A DNA stretch of 64,000 bases from positions 1,414,501 through 1,478,500 of the forward strand of contig NZ_CP068023.1 of NCBI RefSeq assembly GCF_016695175.1, read 5' to 3'. Both the position numbers and the translations under genes were made by a program. Under the pieces are notes generated by a model. That model had not been told where the DNA came from and searched no databases. It saw only the letters and a program-made list of their open reading frames with translations. This document shows, piece after piece, positions 8,352 through 17,619 of the stretch; the first letter of the stretch is position 1; the number at the start of each line of letters is the position of its first letter. Origin of the DNA: Pseudoalteromonas sp. GCY. GTDB lineage: Bacteria; Pseudomonadota; Gammaproteobacteria; Enterobacterales; Alteromonadaceae.

Positions 8352-9037
8352 TGCAGACTCAACATTCTTATTGGTTAGCTTTTAAATCGGTTTATGCCAA
8401 AGATGTGACCTTGGCCTTTAGACAACGCGCTGAGATAGTCAATCCTTTGTTGTTTTTCCTTATCGTGATCACCTTATTTCCGTTAGCGATTGGACCTGAA
8501 CCTGCGCTGCTTACCAGAATGGCACCGGGTATTATTTGGGTAGCGGCGCTTTTATCGACTATGTTAGGTCTAGATAAATTATTTAGGGACGATTACAACG
8601 ACGGCTCATTAGAGCAATTGATTGCTTCACCTTATCCTTTATCGCTATCAGTATTAGCAAAAGTAGCAGCGCATTGGACAATCAGTGGTTTGCCAATGGT
8701 GGTGCTTGCGCCCTTGTTCGCGCTGTTAATGAATCTCGAATCGCAGTCTCTCAATGCAACTGTATTGACCTTACTGATAGGTACACCGTTATTAAGTTTT
8801 ATTGGGGCTATTGGCGCAGGACTCACCGTTGCATTGCAAAAGGGTGGTATTTTAATGAGTTTACTCGTCCTACCGCTTTATATCCCCGTATTGATTTTTG
8901 CAACGTCCGCCATAGATACCAGTAGCATGTCTTTAGCATATGGTGGTCAGCTTGCAATCCTTGGTGCGATGCTTGCCGTCGCAATTATTGCCGCACCAAT
9001 TGCCATATCGTCAGCTTTAAGAGTGAGTGTAAGTTAA
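8351..9037 (+). CDS. ccmB: Heme exporter membrane subunit CcmB
   Basis: A 228-residue integral membrane protein with about six hydrophobic segments. It is typical of CcmB, the permease-like partner of CcmA. The family feature RQRAEIVNPLLFF near the N-terminus, which begins the first membrane helix, is present. Its ATG overlaps the ccmA stop by one base and ccmC starts 1 nt after its stop, so translation is coupled throughout. Confidence 0.95.
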   Translation: MQTQHSYWLAFKSVYAKDVTLAFRQRAEIVNPLLFFLIVITLFPLAIGPEPALLTRMAPGIIWVAALLSTMLGLDKLFRDDYNDGSLEQLIASPYPLSLSVLAKVAAHWTISGLPMVVLAPLFALLMNLESQSLNATVLTLLIGTPLLSFIGAIGAGLTVALQKGGILMSLLVLPLYIPVLIFATSAIDTSSMSLAYGGQLAILGAMLAVAIIAAPIAISSALRVSVS

Positions 9038-9038
9038 A

Positions 9039-9776
9039 ATGTGGAAGTGGTTACATCCTTATGCCAAAGCGGAGCGTGCTTACCAACTGTGTAACACCTT
9101 GCTTCCTTACTTTGCCGTGATTGCGGTAGTGTGCTTAATTGTTGGATGGGTTTGGGGGTTAGCCTATGCGCCAGCCGACTACCAACAAAAAGACAGCTAT
9201 CGTATTATCTTTATTCATGTGCCGTCGGCTATCTGGTCAATGGGTGCATACTCTTCTATGGCTATTGCGGCTATTGTTGCCTTGGTATGGCAAATTCGTA
9301 ATGCTGAACTGGCGGTTATTGCCATTGCACCTATTGGTGCAGCAATGACCGCGATTGCGTTAATCACCGGTGCGGCTTGGGGTAAACCTATGTGGGGAGC
9401 TTGGTGGGTCTGGGATGCAAGATTGACGTCAGAGCTTATCCTATTGTTTTTGTATTTCGGTGTTTTGTCTCTATATCACGCCTTTGAAGATAAAAAATCA
9501 GGTGGTCGAGCTGCCTGTATTCTTGCTATTGTCGGGGTTGTTAATCTGCCTATTATTCATTTCTCGGTAGAGTGGTGGAACACGTTGCATCAGGGATCAA
9601 CTATCACCAAATTTGATACGTCAGCGATTGATCCTTCCATGTTGTGGCCTTTGTTGATCAACATAGTGGCGTTTGCTGGTGTGCTTGGCGCGGTTACGCT
9701 AATTCGTTTGAAAAATGAAATTTTACGAAGCGAGCAACACCGTCCTTGGGTCCGCGAATTAGTGAATAGGGGTTAA
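9039..9776 (+). CDS. ccmC: Heme transport protein CcmC
   Basis: An inner-membrane protein of 245 residues with six transmembrane segments and the periplasmic tryptophan-rich WWD motif (WGAWWVWDARLTSELI) that presents heme to CcmE. The external His residues expected as axial heme ligands are visible: IFIHVPSAIW before the WWD motif and IIHFSVEWW after it. It lies between ccmB and ccmD as in the standard operon. Confidence 0.97.
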   Translation: MWKWLHPYAKAERAYQLCNTLLPYFAVIAVVCLIVGWVWGLAYAPADYQQKDSYRIIFIHVPSAIWSMGAYSSMAIAAIVALVWQIRNAELAVIAIAPIGAAMTAIALITGAAWGKPMWGAWWVWDARLTSELILLFLYFGVLSLYHAFEDKKSGGRAACILAIVGVVNLPIIHFSVEWWNTLHQGSTITKFDTSAIDPSMLWPLLINIVAFAGVLGAVTLIRLKNEILRSEQHRPWVRELVNRG

Positions 9777-9778
9777 TC

Positions 9779-9982
9779 ATGCAGTTTGAATCCTTCAGTG
9801 AATTTTTAGCCATGGGTGGCTATGGCTTTTATGTTTGGCTCTCATTTGGCTCATGTGCATTAATACTGGCTGGTATTTTAGTCGGCTCTATCTTGGATGG
9901 TAAGAAGCTAAAGCAAGCAGTTAAAGCACAAATGGCAAGAGAAGCACGCATTAAAAAAGCAAAAGAGGAGTCGCAAGCATGA
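9779..9982 (+). CDS. ccmD: Heme exporter protein CcmD
   Basis: A small 67-residue protein with an N-terminal segment typical of CcmD ([18 protein letters not shown]), one membrane helix and a basic, charged C-terminal tail. CcmD tethers CcmE to CcmABC. It overlaps the start of ccmE by 4 nt. Confidence 0.95.
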   Translation: MQFESFSEFLAMGGYGFYVWLSFGSCALILAGILVGSILDGKKLKQAVKAQMAREARIKKAKEESQA

Positions 9983-10458
9983 ATCCTAGACGCAAAAAAA
10001 GATTATTCACCGTTGTCGCCGTTATCTTTGGTATTGGCGCAGCGGTCGGGCTTACGCTTTACGCACTACAAGAAAATATTAATTTGTTTTACACGCCGAG
10101 CGAGCTTGTTGAAGGTAAAGGTGAGTTAAAAGAAATACCGCAGATCGGTCAGAAACTGCGCATTGGCGGTATGGTTGTGCCAGGTTCAGTGGTGCGTGAT
10201 GAAACGTCTTTAGATGTGTCATTTAAACTTATCGACACCGGTCCAATGGTTACTATTCGTTATAAAGGCATTCTTCCTGATCTATTCCGTGAAGGTCAAG
10301 GTATCGTAGCGCAAGGGACGTTAGTTGAGTCTAATGTAGTTGAAGCGTTTGAAGTACTTGCCAAGCATGATGAAGAGTATATGCCATCAGAAGTGGCAGA
10401 AGCCGTGAAAGGCATTAAGCATGAAAAGCCAAAATATAATTTAAACAGCGAGAACTAA
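9979..10458 (+). CDS. ccmE: Periplasmic heme chaperone CcmE
   Basis: CcmE covalently binds heme and carries it to CcmF. The 159-residue protein has an N-terminal signal anchor (about 9-29), an OB-fold beta domain and the heme-binding His at residue 130 in the motif [10 protein letters not shown], the same number as in E. coli. It is followed by a flexible charged tail. It overlaps ccmD by 4 nt and is followed at once by ccmF. Confidence 0.97.
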   Translation: MNPRRKKRLFTVVAVIFGIGAAVGLTLYALQENINLFYTPSELVEGKGELKEIPQIGQKLRIGGMVVPGSVVRDETSLDVSFKLIDTGPMVTIRYKGILPDLFREGQGIVAQGTLVESNVVEAFEVLAKHDEEYMPSEVAEAVKGIKHEKPKYNLNSEN

Positions 10459-10459
10459 G

Positions 10460-12418
10460 ATGGTCCCAGAAATAGGTTACTTCGCCTTAGTTCTGGCGAT
10501 GGCATTGAGCTTATTACTGTGTATTTTCCCATTGTGGGGTGCTTATACGGGTAATTTGAGGCTGATGAAAGCCGCTCCTTCACTGGCTGTAGGTCAGTGT
10601 ATTCTAGTTGTTTTCTCATTTATGGTACTGATCTACATCACGTTAATGGATGACTTTACGGTTGCGTATGTGGCGCATCATTCGAGCAGTACTTTGCCTT
10701 GGTATTATAAAATCACCTCAACGTGGGGTGGACACGAAGGCGCAATTTTACTGTGGTTGGTAATGCAATCCATGTGGACCATGCTGGTTGCGGTGATGTC
10801 GAAGTCGCTACCGTGGGTATTGCGAGCGCGTGTGTTAGGCGTACTTGGCTTTTTAGGTGTGGGCTTTATGCTTTATACCCTGTGGATGTCGAGCCCCTTT
10901 GAGCGTTTGCTTCCGTACTTCCCTGTTGAAGGGCGTGATTTGAATCCATTATTGCAAGACCCAGGTATGATCATTCACCCGCCACTCCTTTATATGGGTT
11001 ACGTTGGCTTATCTGTGTCTTTCTCTTTTGCAATTGCTGCGCTTTTAACCGGTAAACTTGATAATACTTGGGCTAAATGGTCTCGTCCTTGGACAATGGC
11101 CGCATGGGGCTTTCTTACTCTAGGCATTACTATTGGTAGTTGGTGGGCGTACTCAGAGCTAGGCTGGGGCGGTTGGTGGTTCTGGGATCCGGTGGAAAAC
11201 GCTTCACTGATGCCTTGGCTTGTTGCAACCGCTTTATTGCATTCACTTGCAGTAACAGAAAAGCGTGGTGTGTTTAAGTCTTGGACAGTACTACTTGCTA
11301 TCACCGCGTTTAGTTTATGTTTACTTGGTACCTTTATCGTTCGCTCAGGCATTATCGTATCGGTGCATGCGTTTGCAACCGATCCTGACCGAGGTTTATA
11401 CATCCTGTCATTCTTAGCTGTGGTTGTGGGTGGCAGCTTAGCGCTTTACGCAATGCGCGTAGCTCAAGTATATAGCGAGGGGCGCTATCAATTCATTTCG
11501 CGTGAAGTGGCGTTGTGGATCAACAATATCTTCTTAGTAGTTGCAACCTTGATTGTATTGTTAGGCACGTTATTGCCTATGATCCACAAAGAGCTGGGCT
11601 TAGGTTCTATTTCTATTGGCGTGCCTTTCTTTAACCAAATGTTTGCGATACTAATCGTGCCGTTCGCGATTTTGCTGGGTTTAGCCCCTATGCTGCGCTG
11701 GAAACAAAATAAAATGCCGCCACTAGTTAAAAAATGGGCTGTATTGATTGTGGTGAGTTTAGTGCTCACAGCGACGTGGTTGTATTCGAGCTATGAAGTG
11801 GTGGCACCACTGACATTTGTTGCGACAGCTTTAGCTGTGTGGATAAGTGTGGCTACTGCCGCTGACTTATTTAATAAAGTGACTGTTCACCCAAGTGTTG
11901 CAATCGGCTTTAAAAAGCTAGGGCTGAGCTATTGGGCGATGGTACTTGGGCACGTTGGTATTGCCTTTGTTATCGCATCGGTGACTTTAACTTCTGCATA
12001 CTCAGTTGAGCGCTCAGTGAGCATGAAACCGGGTGAAACGGCGATGCTAAACGAATACGAATATCGCTTTGATGGCGTAAAAGAAATTCGAGGTCCGAAC
12101 TACGGTGGTCATGCAGGCGTAGTGACAGTATTCAAAAATGGTAAGAAAGTTGTAGAACTACACGCGGAAAAACGTCGTTATGATGTAGGGATGCAGTTTA
12201 TGACCGAAGCCGCTATTGATGATGGTTTCTTCCGTGATTTATATCTAGCACTCGGCGAGCCGCTTTCTGCAGGCGCGTGGTCGCTGAGGATTTATCACAA
12301 ACCATACGTGCGTTGGATGTGGCTAGGTGGGCTACTTATCTCTTTTGCCGGCTTCATTGTGCTTGCGGATAAACGCTACCGCAGCCGCGTGAAAAAATTA
12401 TCCCAAGTGGAGGCTTAA
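10460..12418 (+). CDS. ccmF: Heme lyase subunit CcmF
   Basis: A large polytopic membrane protein (652 residues, many hydrophobic segments) with the WWD-type motif GWGGWWFWDPVENAS and flanking conserved His-containing loops. CcmF, with CcmH and CcmI, attaches heme to the CXXCH motif of apocytochrome c. The length and the large periplasmic segment near the C-terminus (about 515-605) match the family. Confidence 0.97.
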   Translation: MVPEIGYFALVLAMALSLLLCIFPLWGAYTGNLRLMKAAPSLAVGQCILVVFSFMVLIYITLMDDFTVAYVAHHSSSTLPWYYKITSTWGGHEGAILLWLVMQSMWTMLVAVMSKSLPWVLRARVLGVLGFLGVGFMLYTLWMSSPFERLLPYFPVEGRDLNPLLQDPGMIIHPPLLYMGYVGLSVSFSFAIAALLTGKLDNTWAKWSRPWTMAAWGFLTLGITIGSWWAYSELGWGGWWFWDPVENASLMPWLVATALLHSLAVTEKRGVFKSWTVLLAITAFSLCLLGTFIVRSGIIVSVHAFATDPDRGLYILSFLAVVVGGSLALYAMRVAQVYSEGRYQFISREVALWINNIFLVVATLIVLLGTLLPMIHKELGLGSISIGVPFFNQMFAILIVPFAILLGLAPMLRWKQNKMPPLVKKWAVLIVVSLVLTATWLYSSYEVVAPLTFVATALAVWISVATAADLFNKVTVHPSVAIGFKKLGLSYWAMVLGHVGIAFVIASVTLTSAYSVERSVSMKPGETAMLNEYEYRFDGVKEIRGPNYGGHAGVVTVFKNGKKVVELHAEKRRYDVGMQFMTEAAIDDGFFRDLYLALGEPLSAGAWSLRIYHKPYVRWMWLGGLLISFAGFIVLADKRYRSRVKKLSQVEA

Positions 12419-12419
12419 C

Positions 12420-12992
12420 ATGAACCGCAAGTTATTAGGTTTAGTGCCTTTTTTGATATTTATTTTCCTGTGTGTATTTTTGTACCAAGGACTATTTGGC
12501 AACCCAAGAGAACTTCAGACAGGCCGTTTAGGGCACACGATGCCTGAGTTTTCATTACCCGATTTAATGGATAGTGATAAAACCTGGACTGCCGACTCGC
12601 TTAAGGGTGAAGTCTACCTGATGAACGTATGGGGCACTTGGTGCCCAACCTGTATCGCTGAGCTGGGTTATTTAACTGAGCTTAGAGAGCGCGGCGTGAA
12701 AATAATAGGTCTGTATTACGAGCAGGCTTATGATCCTGATTTTGGCGACCAGTTTGATATCAATGCATTAAGGCAAGATGTCAATAACATGTTGAGTCGT
12801 GCTGGTAACCCATATCAATTTAACATTCTGGATTTGGAGCGTACATTAGCGCTGGATCTTGGAGTTTCAGGCGCGCCAGAGACTTTTTTGGTAGATAAGC
12901 AAGGTAAGATTTTGTTGCATCATACTGGCGATATCAATGAACGCGTGTGGCGCACTAAGTTTGCAGCAATCTATCAGGAGTTGGCGCAATGA
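12420..12992 (+). CDS. ccmG: Thiol:disulfide oxidoreductase CcmG/DsbE
   Basis: A membrane-anchored thioredoxin-fold protein of 190 residues with an N-terminal anchor (about 5-25) and the active site WGTWCPTC. It reduces the apocytochrome c CXXCH disulfide before heme attachment. A conserved GAPETFLVD segment (the cis-Pro region) is present. It starts 1 nt after ccmF and overlaps ccmH by 4 nt. Confidence 0.96.
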   Translation: MNRKLLGLVPFLIFIFLCVFLYQGLFGNPRELQTGRLGHTMPEFSLPDLMDSDKTWTADSLKGEVYLMNVWGTWCPTCIAELGYLTELRERGVKIIGLYYEQAYDPDFGDQFDINALRQDVNNMLSRAGNPYQFNILDLERTLALDLGVSGAPETFLVDKQGKILLHHTGDINERVWRTKFAAIYQELAQ

Positions 12993-13453
12993 AATATGTA
13001 ATTGTTTTGCTTTTAATGATGATTACCGCAGCGGCGCAAGCAACGGAAGACAAATATAACTTTGCTACAGCTGAACGTGAGCAAACTTTCCGAGAGCTGA
13101 CTCATGAGCTACGCTGCCCGAAATGCCAGAACCAAAACATTGCAGATTCAGATGCCGTCGTAGCCAAAGATCTGCGTGACAAAGTCATCGCTTTGGTTAA
13201 TGAAGGTCAGTCTAAGCAAGAGGTCATTGATTATATGATCGACCGCTATGGCTATTTCGTTCATTATCAACCACCTGTTACGCCTGCAACGATCGTGCTT
13301 TGGGTACTGCCAGTGGCAATCATTATTTTAGGCTTCGGCTTTATTGTATTTCGTCAAAAACGCGCTGCGAAAAAGCAAGATTGGAATGCTGTGGACGAAC
13401 AAAAGCTGACTGAGCTCATTAATCAATATCAACGTCAGGAGCGTGAGCAGTGA
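12989..13453 (+). CDS. ccmH: Cytochrome c maturation protein CcmH (N-terminal-type)
   Basis: A 154-residue protein with a signal peptide (cleavage near AQA at about 18), the redox motif LRCPKCQNQNIADS and one C-terminal membrane helix (about 103-123). This corresponds to the short CcmH/CcmL module; the TPR module is the separate ccmI gene that overlaps it by 4 nt. It keeps apocytochrome cysteines reduced within the heme lyase complex. Confidence 0.95.
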   Translation: MKYVIVLLLMMITAAAQATEDKYNFATAEREQTFRELTHELRCPKCQNQNIADSDAVVAKDLRDKVIALVNEGQSKQEVIDYMIDRYGYFVHYQPPVTPATIVLWVLPVAIIILGFGFIVFRQKRAAKKQDWNAVDEQKLTELINQYQRQEREQ

Positions 13454-14733
13454 GCGAATTCTCGACAGATTTAACCCAAATGTGGTTTTTGTTTCTTCTG
13501 CTGGGCGTATTTGCCGGTCTCTTTGTGGTTTTTCCGTTTATTAAAAAGGAAAGACGCATCACGGTTGATCATGATGCGAATGCCGAGCGTATCGATATTT
13601 TCAATCAACGTTTGGAAGAGTTAAAAGAAGAGCTTGCTAATCAGCGTATCGAAAAAGACAGTTATAATGAATCTGTGGTTGAACTCAAGCGTCGCTTATT
13701 GAATGAGTTATCGCCTGAACAATCATTGACGAGTCGTGGTGATAACCGTGTGTTGGCGCTGACAGGTATTGCTTTTATGCTGCTGGTGACAGGTGTCTTT
13801 TATTACTACACGGGTAGCCACAGGCAAATAGCGAGCTGGCATGAAGCCGTTGAAAAGTTACCTGAGTATGGTGAGCGTGCAGTAATGCAATCTGGAGAGC
13901 CGCTAAATGCCAACGAGCTACAAGCATTTGCGCTGGGGCTAAGAACTAAACTAGCAACAGCTGGCGACGACGCAGTTGCATGGATGTTACTTGGTCGTGT
14001 TGCAATGTCACTTAGTGACTTTGAGATGGCGATGCAGGCATTTGATAAAGCACTCGTGATGCAACCTAATAACAATAATGTCCTGGTGAATTATAGCCAA
14101 GCATTATTGATAGAGGGCTCAGAGCCAAGCATGAATCGCGCGGCCAGAATGTTGTCAAAAGTGCTCAAGAATGATCCAACGAATATTGATGCGATAAGCT
14201 TGCTGGCGTTAATTGCCTATGAACGTCAAGATTGGAAAGAGTCAAAAGCCGCTTTTGAAGTCTTGTTGTCACAATTAACCAAAGATGATCCGCGTTATGA
14301 GATGATCGCAGGGCGCATTGCTGAAATCGAGCAAAAGTTGGGTCAACAAACAGATGAACCAGTGGCTGTAAAAGCTGGTATTGTCGCTACTGTAACCATT
14401 TCAGCTGAGTTACAGAATAACATTCCAAAGGGCAGCACCTTGTTCGTTTTTGCAAAAGCAGCTGAAGGCCCTGCCATGCCATTGGCGGTGGCTAAAATTA
14501 CAAACTTTAACTTGCCAATGACGGTAAACCTAGATGATAGTATGGCAATGATGCCTGAATTAACCTTGTCGAAATTTTCTCAAGTTACGGTCACCGCACG
14601 TATTTCTAATGATGGTTCAGTAATGCCTTCAGATGGAGAACTTGAGGGTGTTTCAAGCGTAATTGAACTTCAACAAGGCGAAAATCAGCTCACTGTCGAG
14701 ATTAGTCGTGTCTTAACAAATACAGGGAAATAA
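13450..14733 (+). CDS. ccmI: Cytochrome c maturation protein CcmI
   Basis: A 427-residue protein with two N-terminal membrane segments (about 9-30 and 98-117) flanking a charged cytoplasmic loop. A periplasmic TPR region follows (about 160-290, with LLGRVAMSLSDFEMAMQAFDKAL as a clear repeat) and then a beta-rich C-terminal domain. CcmI is the apocytochrome chaperone of the heme lyase complex. It is the last ccm gene; mlaA begins at the base after its stop. Confidence 0.93.
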   Translation: MSEFSTDLTQMWFLFLLLGVFAGLFVVFPFIKKERRITVDHDANAERIDIFNQRLEELKEELANQRIEKDSYNESVVELKRRLLNELSPEQSLTSRGDNRVLALTGIAFMLLVTGVFYYYTGSHRQIASWHEAVEKLPEYGERAVMQSGEPLNANELQAFALGLRTKLATAGDDAVAWMLLGRVAMSLSDFEMAMQAFDKALVMQPNNNNVLVNYSQALLIEGSEPSMNRAARMLSKVLKNDPTNIDAISLLALIAYERQDWKESKAAFEVLLSQLTKDDPRYEMIAGRIAEIEQKLGQQTDEPVAVKAGIVATVTISAELQNNIPKGSTLFVFAKAAEGPAMPLAVAKITNFNLPMTVNLDDSMAMMPELTLSKFSQVTVTARISNDGSVMPSDGELEGVSSVIELQQGENQLTVEISRVLTNTGK

Positions 14734-15465
14734 ATGCTTAAAGCTGTGCTCACAGGCTTACTTGCGTTGACCATTGTTGGTTGTGCGCAAGTACCCGAAG
14801 AGAAAAAGGATCCACGAGATCCATTTCAATCACTTAACCGCCCACTCTATGATTTCAACATGGATGTGTTGGATGCCTATATTTTGCGTCCTGTTGCTAA
14901 AGGGTATGTCGCGGTGACTCCCGCTCCCGTGCGCAGTAGTGTTGTCAATTTCACCACCAACATCGCCGCACCGACCGATGCAGTAAACGCAGCGCTACAG
15001 GGTAAGCCTGATCATATGGCAATCAATGTTGCTCGCTTTTTAGTTAATTCTACGGTCGGTATTTTTGGCTTGTTTGATGTAGCGAAAACACTTGGGCTTG
15101 AGCTTAAAGACGAAGATTTTGGCCAAACCTTGGGGGTTTGGGGTGTTGGTGATGGTGCGTATATTATGATCCCAGGTATGGGACCGACGACCGCGAGAAA
15201 CTTAACGGGTGATGTAGTCGATAACTTTGTCTTGCCAGAAATCGCACTCACTACGCCGCAAACAGTATTAGTGTTTGCGCTGCGTGCGGTTGAAGCAAGA
15301 GCGGCTTTGATGTCACAAGAAAAGCTGCTAAATGAGTCGCTTGATCCATACACTTTCTTAAAGGATGTATATTATCAACGTCAGTTGTATGAGCTATTCG
15401 ATGGCAATCCGCCAATGGAAGAAGAGCCGGATGATTTTGATGAGAACTTTTTAGAGAACTTGTAA
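14734..15465 (+). CDS. mlaA: Phospholipid-binding lipoprotein MlaA (VacJ)
   Basis: An outer-membrane lipoprotein of 243 residues with lipobox LTIVGC (Cys17). Conserved MlaA segments include DPFQSLNRPLYDFNMDVLD, NFTTNIAAPTDAVNAALQG and GVGDGAYIMIPGMGPTTARN. MlaA pulls mislocalised phospholipids from the outer leaflet and passes them to the MlaC shuttle. Here it is fused transcriptionally to the ccm operon with no gap, and its stop codon lies within the terminator stem. The rest of the mla system is not in this window. Confidence 0.95.
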   Translation: MLKAVLTGLLALTIVGCAQVPEEKKDPRDPFQSLNRPLYDFNMDVLDAYILRPVAKGYVAVTPAPVRSSVVNFTTNIAAPTDAVNAALQGKPDHMAINVARFLVNSTVGIFGLFDVAKTLGLELKDEDFGQTLGVWGVGDGAYIMIPGMGPTTARNLTGDVVDNFVLPEIALTTPQTVLVFALRAVEARAALMSQEKLLNESLDPYTFLKDVYYQRQLYELFDGNPPMEEEPDDFDENFLENL

Positions 15466-15497
15466 AAATAAGGTCGGCAATCGCCGACCTTATTTTT
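15464..15497. terminator. Bidirectional terminator between mlaA and the copper receptor
   Basis: A perfect 15-bp stem (AAAAATAAGGTCGGC, loop AATC, then the complement) has an A-run on the left and a T-run on the right. It can stop transcription both from mlaA (+) and from the receptor gene (-). Confidence 0.92.
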
Positions 15498-15511
15498 ACC
15501 TTAGTATACGG

Positions 15512-17530
15512 TTAAAAGCGCCAGTTAAGATTTGCCCAAAGCGTTCGTCCAGGTTCATTGACTCGGTCAATCTGGTCAAAGCCACTTACCGCGGCACCTG
15601 AACGACTTAAATGCTCGGCATAGGTTTTATCGAGTACATTATCTACTCCCGCACTGAGCTGTAGTGTATCGCTATATTGATAATTGATATTGAGTGAAAG
15701 CGTGCCAAACCCAGCCGTCGCAGTGACGTCCTGCCCTGCAATATTCCCTTGTCCAATCGCCACTCTGTGCTGATGTTGTACTAATCTTACCAACCCGCCT
15801 AGTTGCCACTTATCGCTTAATTGGTAATTGCTTGCAATGCGCAGTTGTAGGGGCGGTTGCTGAGCCAATGCGAGATTGTCAGTAAGGTTATTACCCTTTA
15901 CGTAGTTGATACTACCAGTGAGTTGCAGCGCTTTGCTCGCTTGCCACATTACTTCACCCTCAAAACCGAAGGTTTCCGCGTCAATATTTCTGGTCACTTT
16001 TGACGTCATATTCATCTTTTCAAACATATTGTCGATTAATAAATAGTCGTCAATTTGGTTATAGAACACCGAGAAATTGACGTTAATGTCTTTGAACTGC
16101 TTTACCAATCCAGCATCGAATTGCACGGTTTTTTCAGTATCGACATTAAAGGCAGAAATAGATGTTTCACTTCCTCGGTTACCTCCGACTACTTCCCAAT
16201 AGTCGGGAAAGCGCTCTGTAACGCCGAAGCCGACAAAATAGCTGCTGTTTTCAGATTGTGCTTGATAACGGCTAAATCCGCTGAATAATGTATCGTCTCG
16301 TGTTTGTAGGGCGGTTGGGTTTGGTTTCATCGACATCATTGTGCTCATCATGGTGCGATGATCTTCACTTTGCCAATCATCAATGCGTAATCCGCTGACC
16401 CATTGGCTGGAGTGACTCAATTGATATTCGAACTCGGCAAATACACCGAGTTGTCTAAATTCAGCATCTATCTGGCGCGGCATCGTTTCTACCGGATTAT
16501 TGAATTGATCTCGGCTGACTCGATTGCGATGCTCGTTTGCTTGATAATCGACACCGTAAATAAAAGTATGTTGGGCATTGATTTCTGAAGTCAACGTAAG
16601 CTTTGCGCCATAAGTTTTACGGTCAGGATTGGAGGAGGTTGGCGTTTTCATCATCATGTTAGCAACAAAAGGACGTAAGCTATGATTGTCCATGATGTGG
16701 TCAACGTAGTTATAGTATGCGTTGAATTTTAACTCTTCAATCAGTGATGAAAGGGAAGATAATTTGATATTCAGGCCAATATTTTCTCGGTCGAAGAGGC
16801 TGCCATCCATCATTCGGTCGGCATAGGCAACTTCACCATCGCTTACCCCGTAAGTGATAGAGTAAAAGGCGTCATCGCTTGGGGTGTAGGCAAACTCTGT
16901 GTCTATATTCCAGCGTTCATACGCTGAGTGAACTTTGGTGCCATTACCATCTTCATAATCATCTGCATCACTGTAATTTGCTGCGATCCGGGCGTATCCG
17001 CGTTCATTACCAGCCTTGATATCACTGTTGACACTGTAGCGGCCTTGGCTCGAAAGCACCGCATTAGTAAAGCCAATCAGTTCAGATTTAGCTAGGCGTT
17101 CATTTTCACGGCCAAATACCACAGTCGCAGCGCTGTTACTAGGACCATAGAGCACAGTTTGTGGGCCTTTGATGATTTTTAATGTGTCGTAGGATTGTGG
17201 CGTAATATATGCTGTTGGCGGGTCCATGCGGCTACCGCAACCACCAAGCGTTTGACCATTATTGGCGATAATGGCAATTCTAGATCCTGCCATGCCACGA
17301 AACACAGGGTCAGCGCTTGCGCCGCCTTTTTTAATTAGTGAGAACCCCGTAATTGAAGAGAGTAAATCCGCGCCATCTTGTGCTGGTAGTGGTTGCCGTA
17401 CTGCTTTGGTATCCGTTGTTAGCGTAATTGGTGTTTGCATTGGTGCAATAACAACGATTTTTTCAATTTCATCAGCATGGGTGATGGGGGATAAGGAAAC
17501 AATAGCAAGAGAGAGTAGGGTGCGTTTCAT
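15512..17530 (-). CDS. TonB-dependent copper receptor (OprC/NosA type)
   Basis: An outer-membrane TonB-dependent receptor of 672 residues with signal peptide (cleavage near THA at 19). The TonB-box-like IEKIVVIAP is followed by a plug domain carrying the copper-receptor hallmark GGCGSRMDPPTAYI. The beta-barrel ends in aromatic F (LWANLNWRF). Extracellular loops are Met-rich (NMMMKTP, TMMSTMMSMKPN, MFEKMNMTS), consistent with copper binding. OprC and NosA are the nearest named relatives. No Fur-like box is obvious upstream. The gene stands alone between two hairpins. Confidence 0.92.
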   Translation of the reverse strand: MKRTLLSLAIVSLSPITHADEIEKIVVIAPMQTPITLTTDTKAVRQPLPAQDGADLLSSITGFSLIKKGGASADPVFRGMAGSRIAIIANNGQTLGGCGSRMDPPTAYITPQSYDTLKIIKGPQTVLYGPSNSAATVVFGRENERLAKSELIGFTNAVLSSQGRYSVNSDIKAGNERGYARIAANYSDADDYEDGNGTKVHSAYERWNIDTEFAYTPSDDAFYSITYGVSDGEVAYADRMMDGSLFDRENIGLNIKLSSLSSLIEELKFNAYYNYVDHIMDNHSLRPFVANMMMKTPTSSNPDRKTYGAKLTLTSEINAQHTFIYGVDYQANEHRNRVSRDQFNNPVETMPRQIDAEFRQLGVFAEFEYQLSHSSQWVSGLRIDDWQSEDHRTMMSTMMSMKPNPTALQTRDDTLFSGFSRYQAQSENSSYFVGFGVTERFPDYWEVVGGNRGSETSISAFNVDTEKTVQFDAGLVKQFKDINVNFSVFYNQIDDYLLIDNMFEKMNMTSKVTRNIDAETFGFEGEVMWQASKALQLTGSINYVKGNNLTDNLALAQQPPLQLRIASNYQLSDKWQLGGLVRLVQHQHRVAIGQGNIAGQDVTATAGFGTLSLNINYQYSDTLQLSAGVDNVLDKTYAEHLSRSGAAVSGFDQIDRVNEPGRTLWANLNWRF

Positions 17531-17587
17531 AAGTTCACTTTGAAGTTGTTTTAGTGCACTTATTTTATCGCTATCAGGTGCTTAGCG

Positions 17588-17610
17588 GGATGCGACAGAT
17601 TGTCGCATCC
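17588..17610. terminator. Perfect 10-bp hairpin between the EAL/HDOD gene and the copper receptor
   Basis: GGATGCGACA, loop GAT, TGTCGCATCC. It lies just downstream of the EAL/HDOD gene and upstream of the receptor (both - strand). On the - strand no T-run follows, so it may be a weak terminator or an operator-like palindrome in the receptor promoter region. Confidence 0.5.
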
Positions 17611-17619
17611 TTTGGCTAG

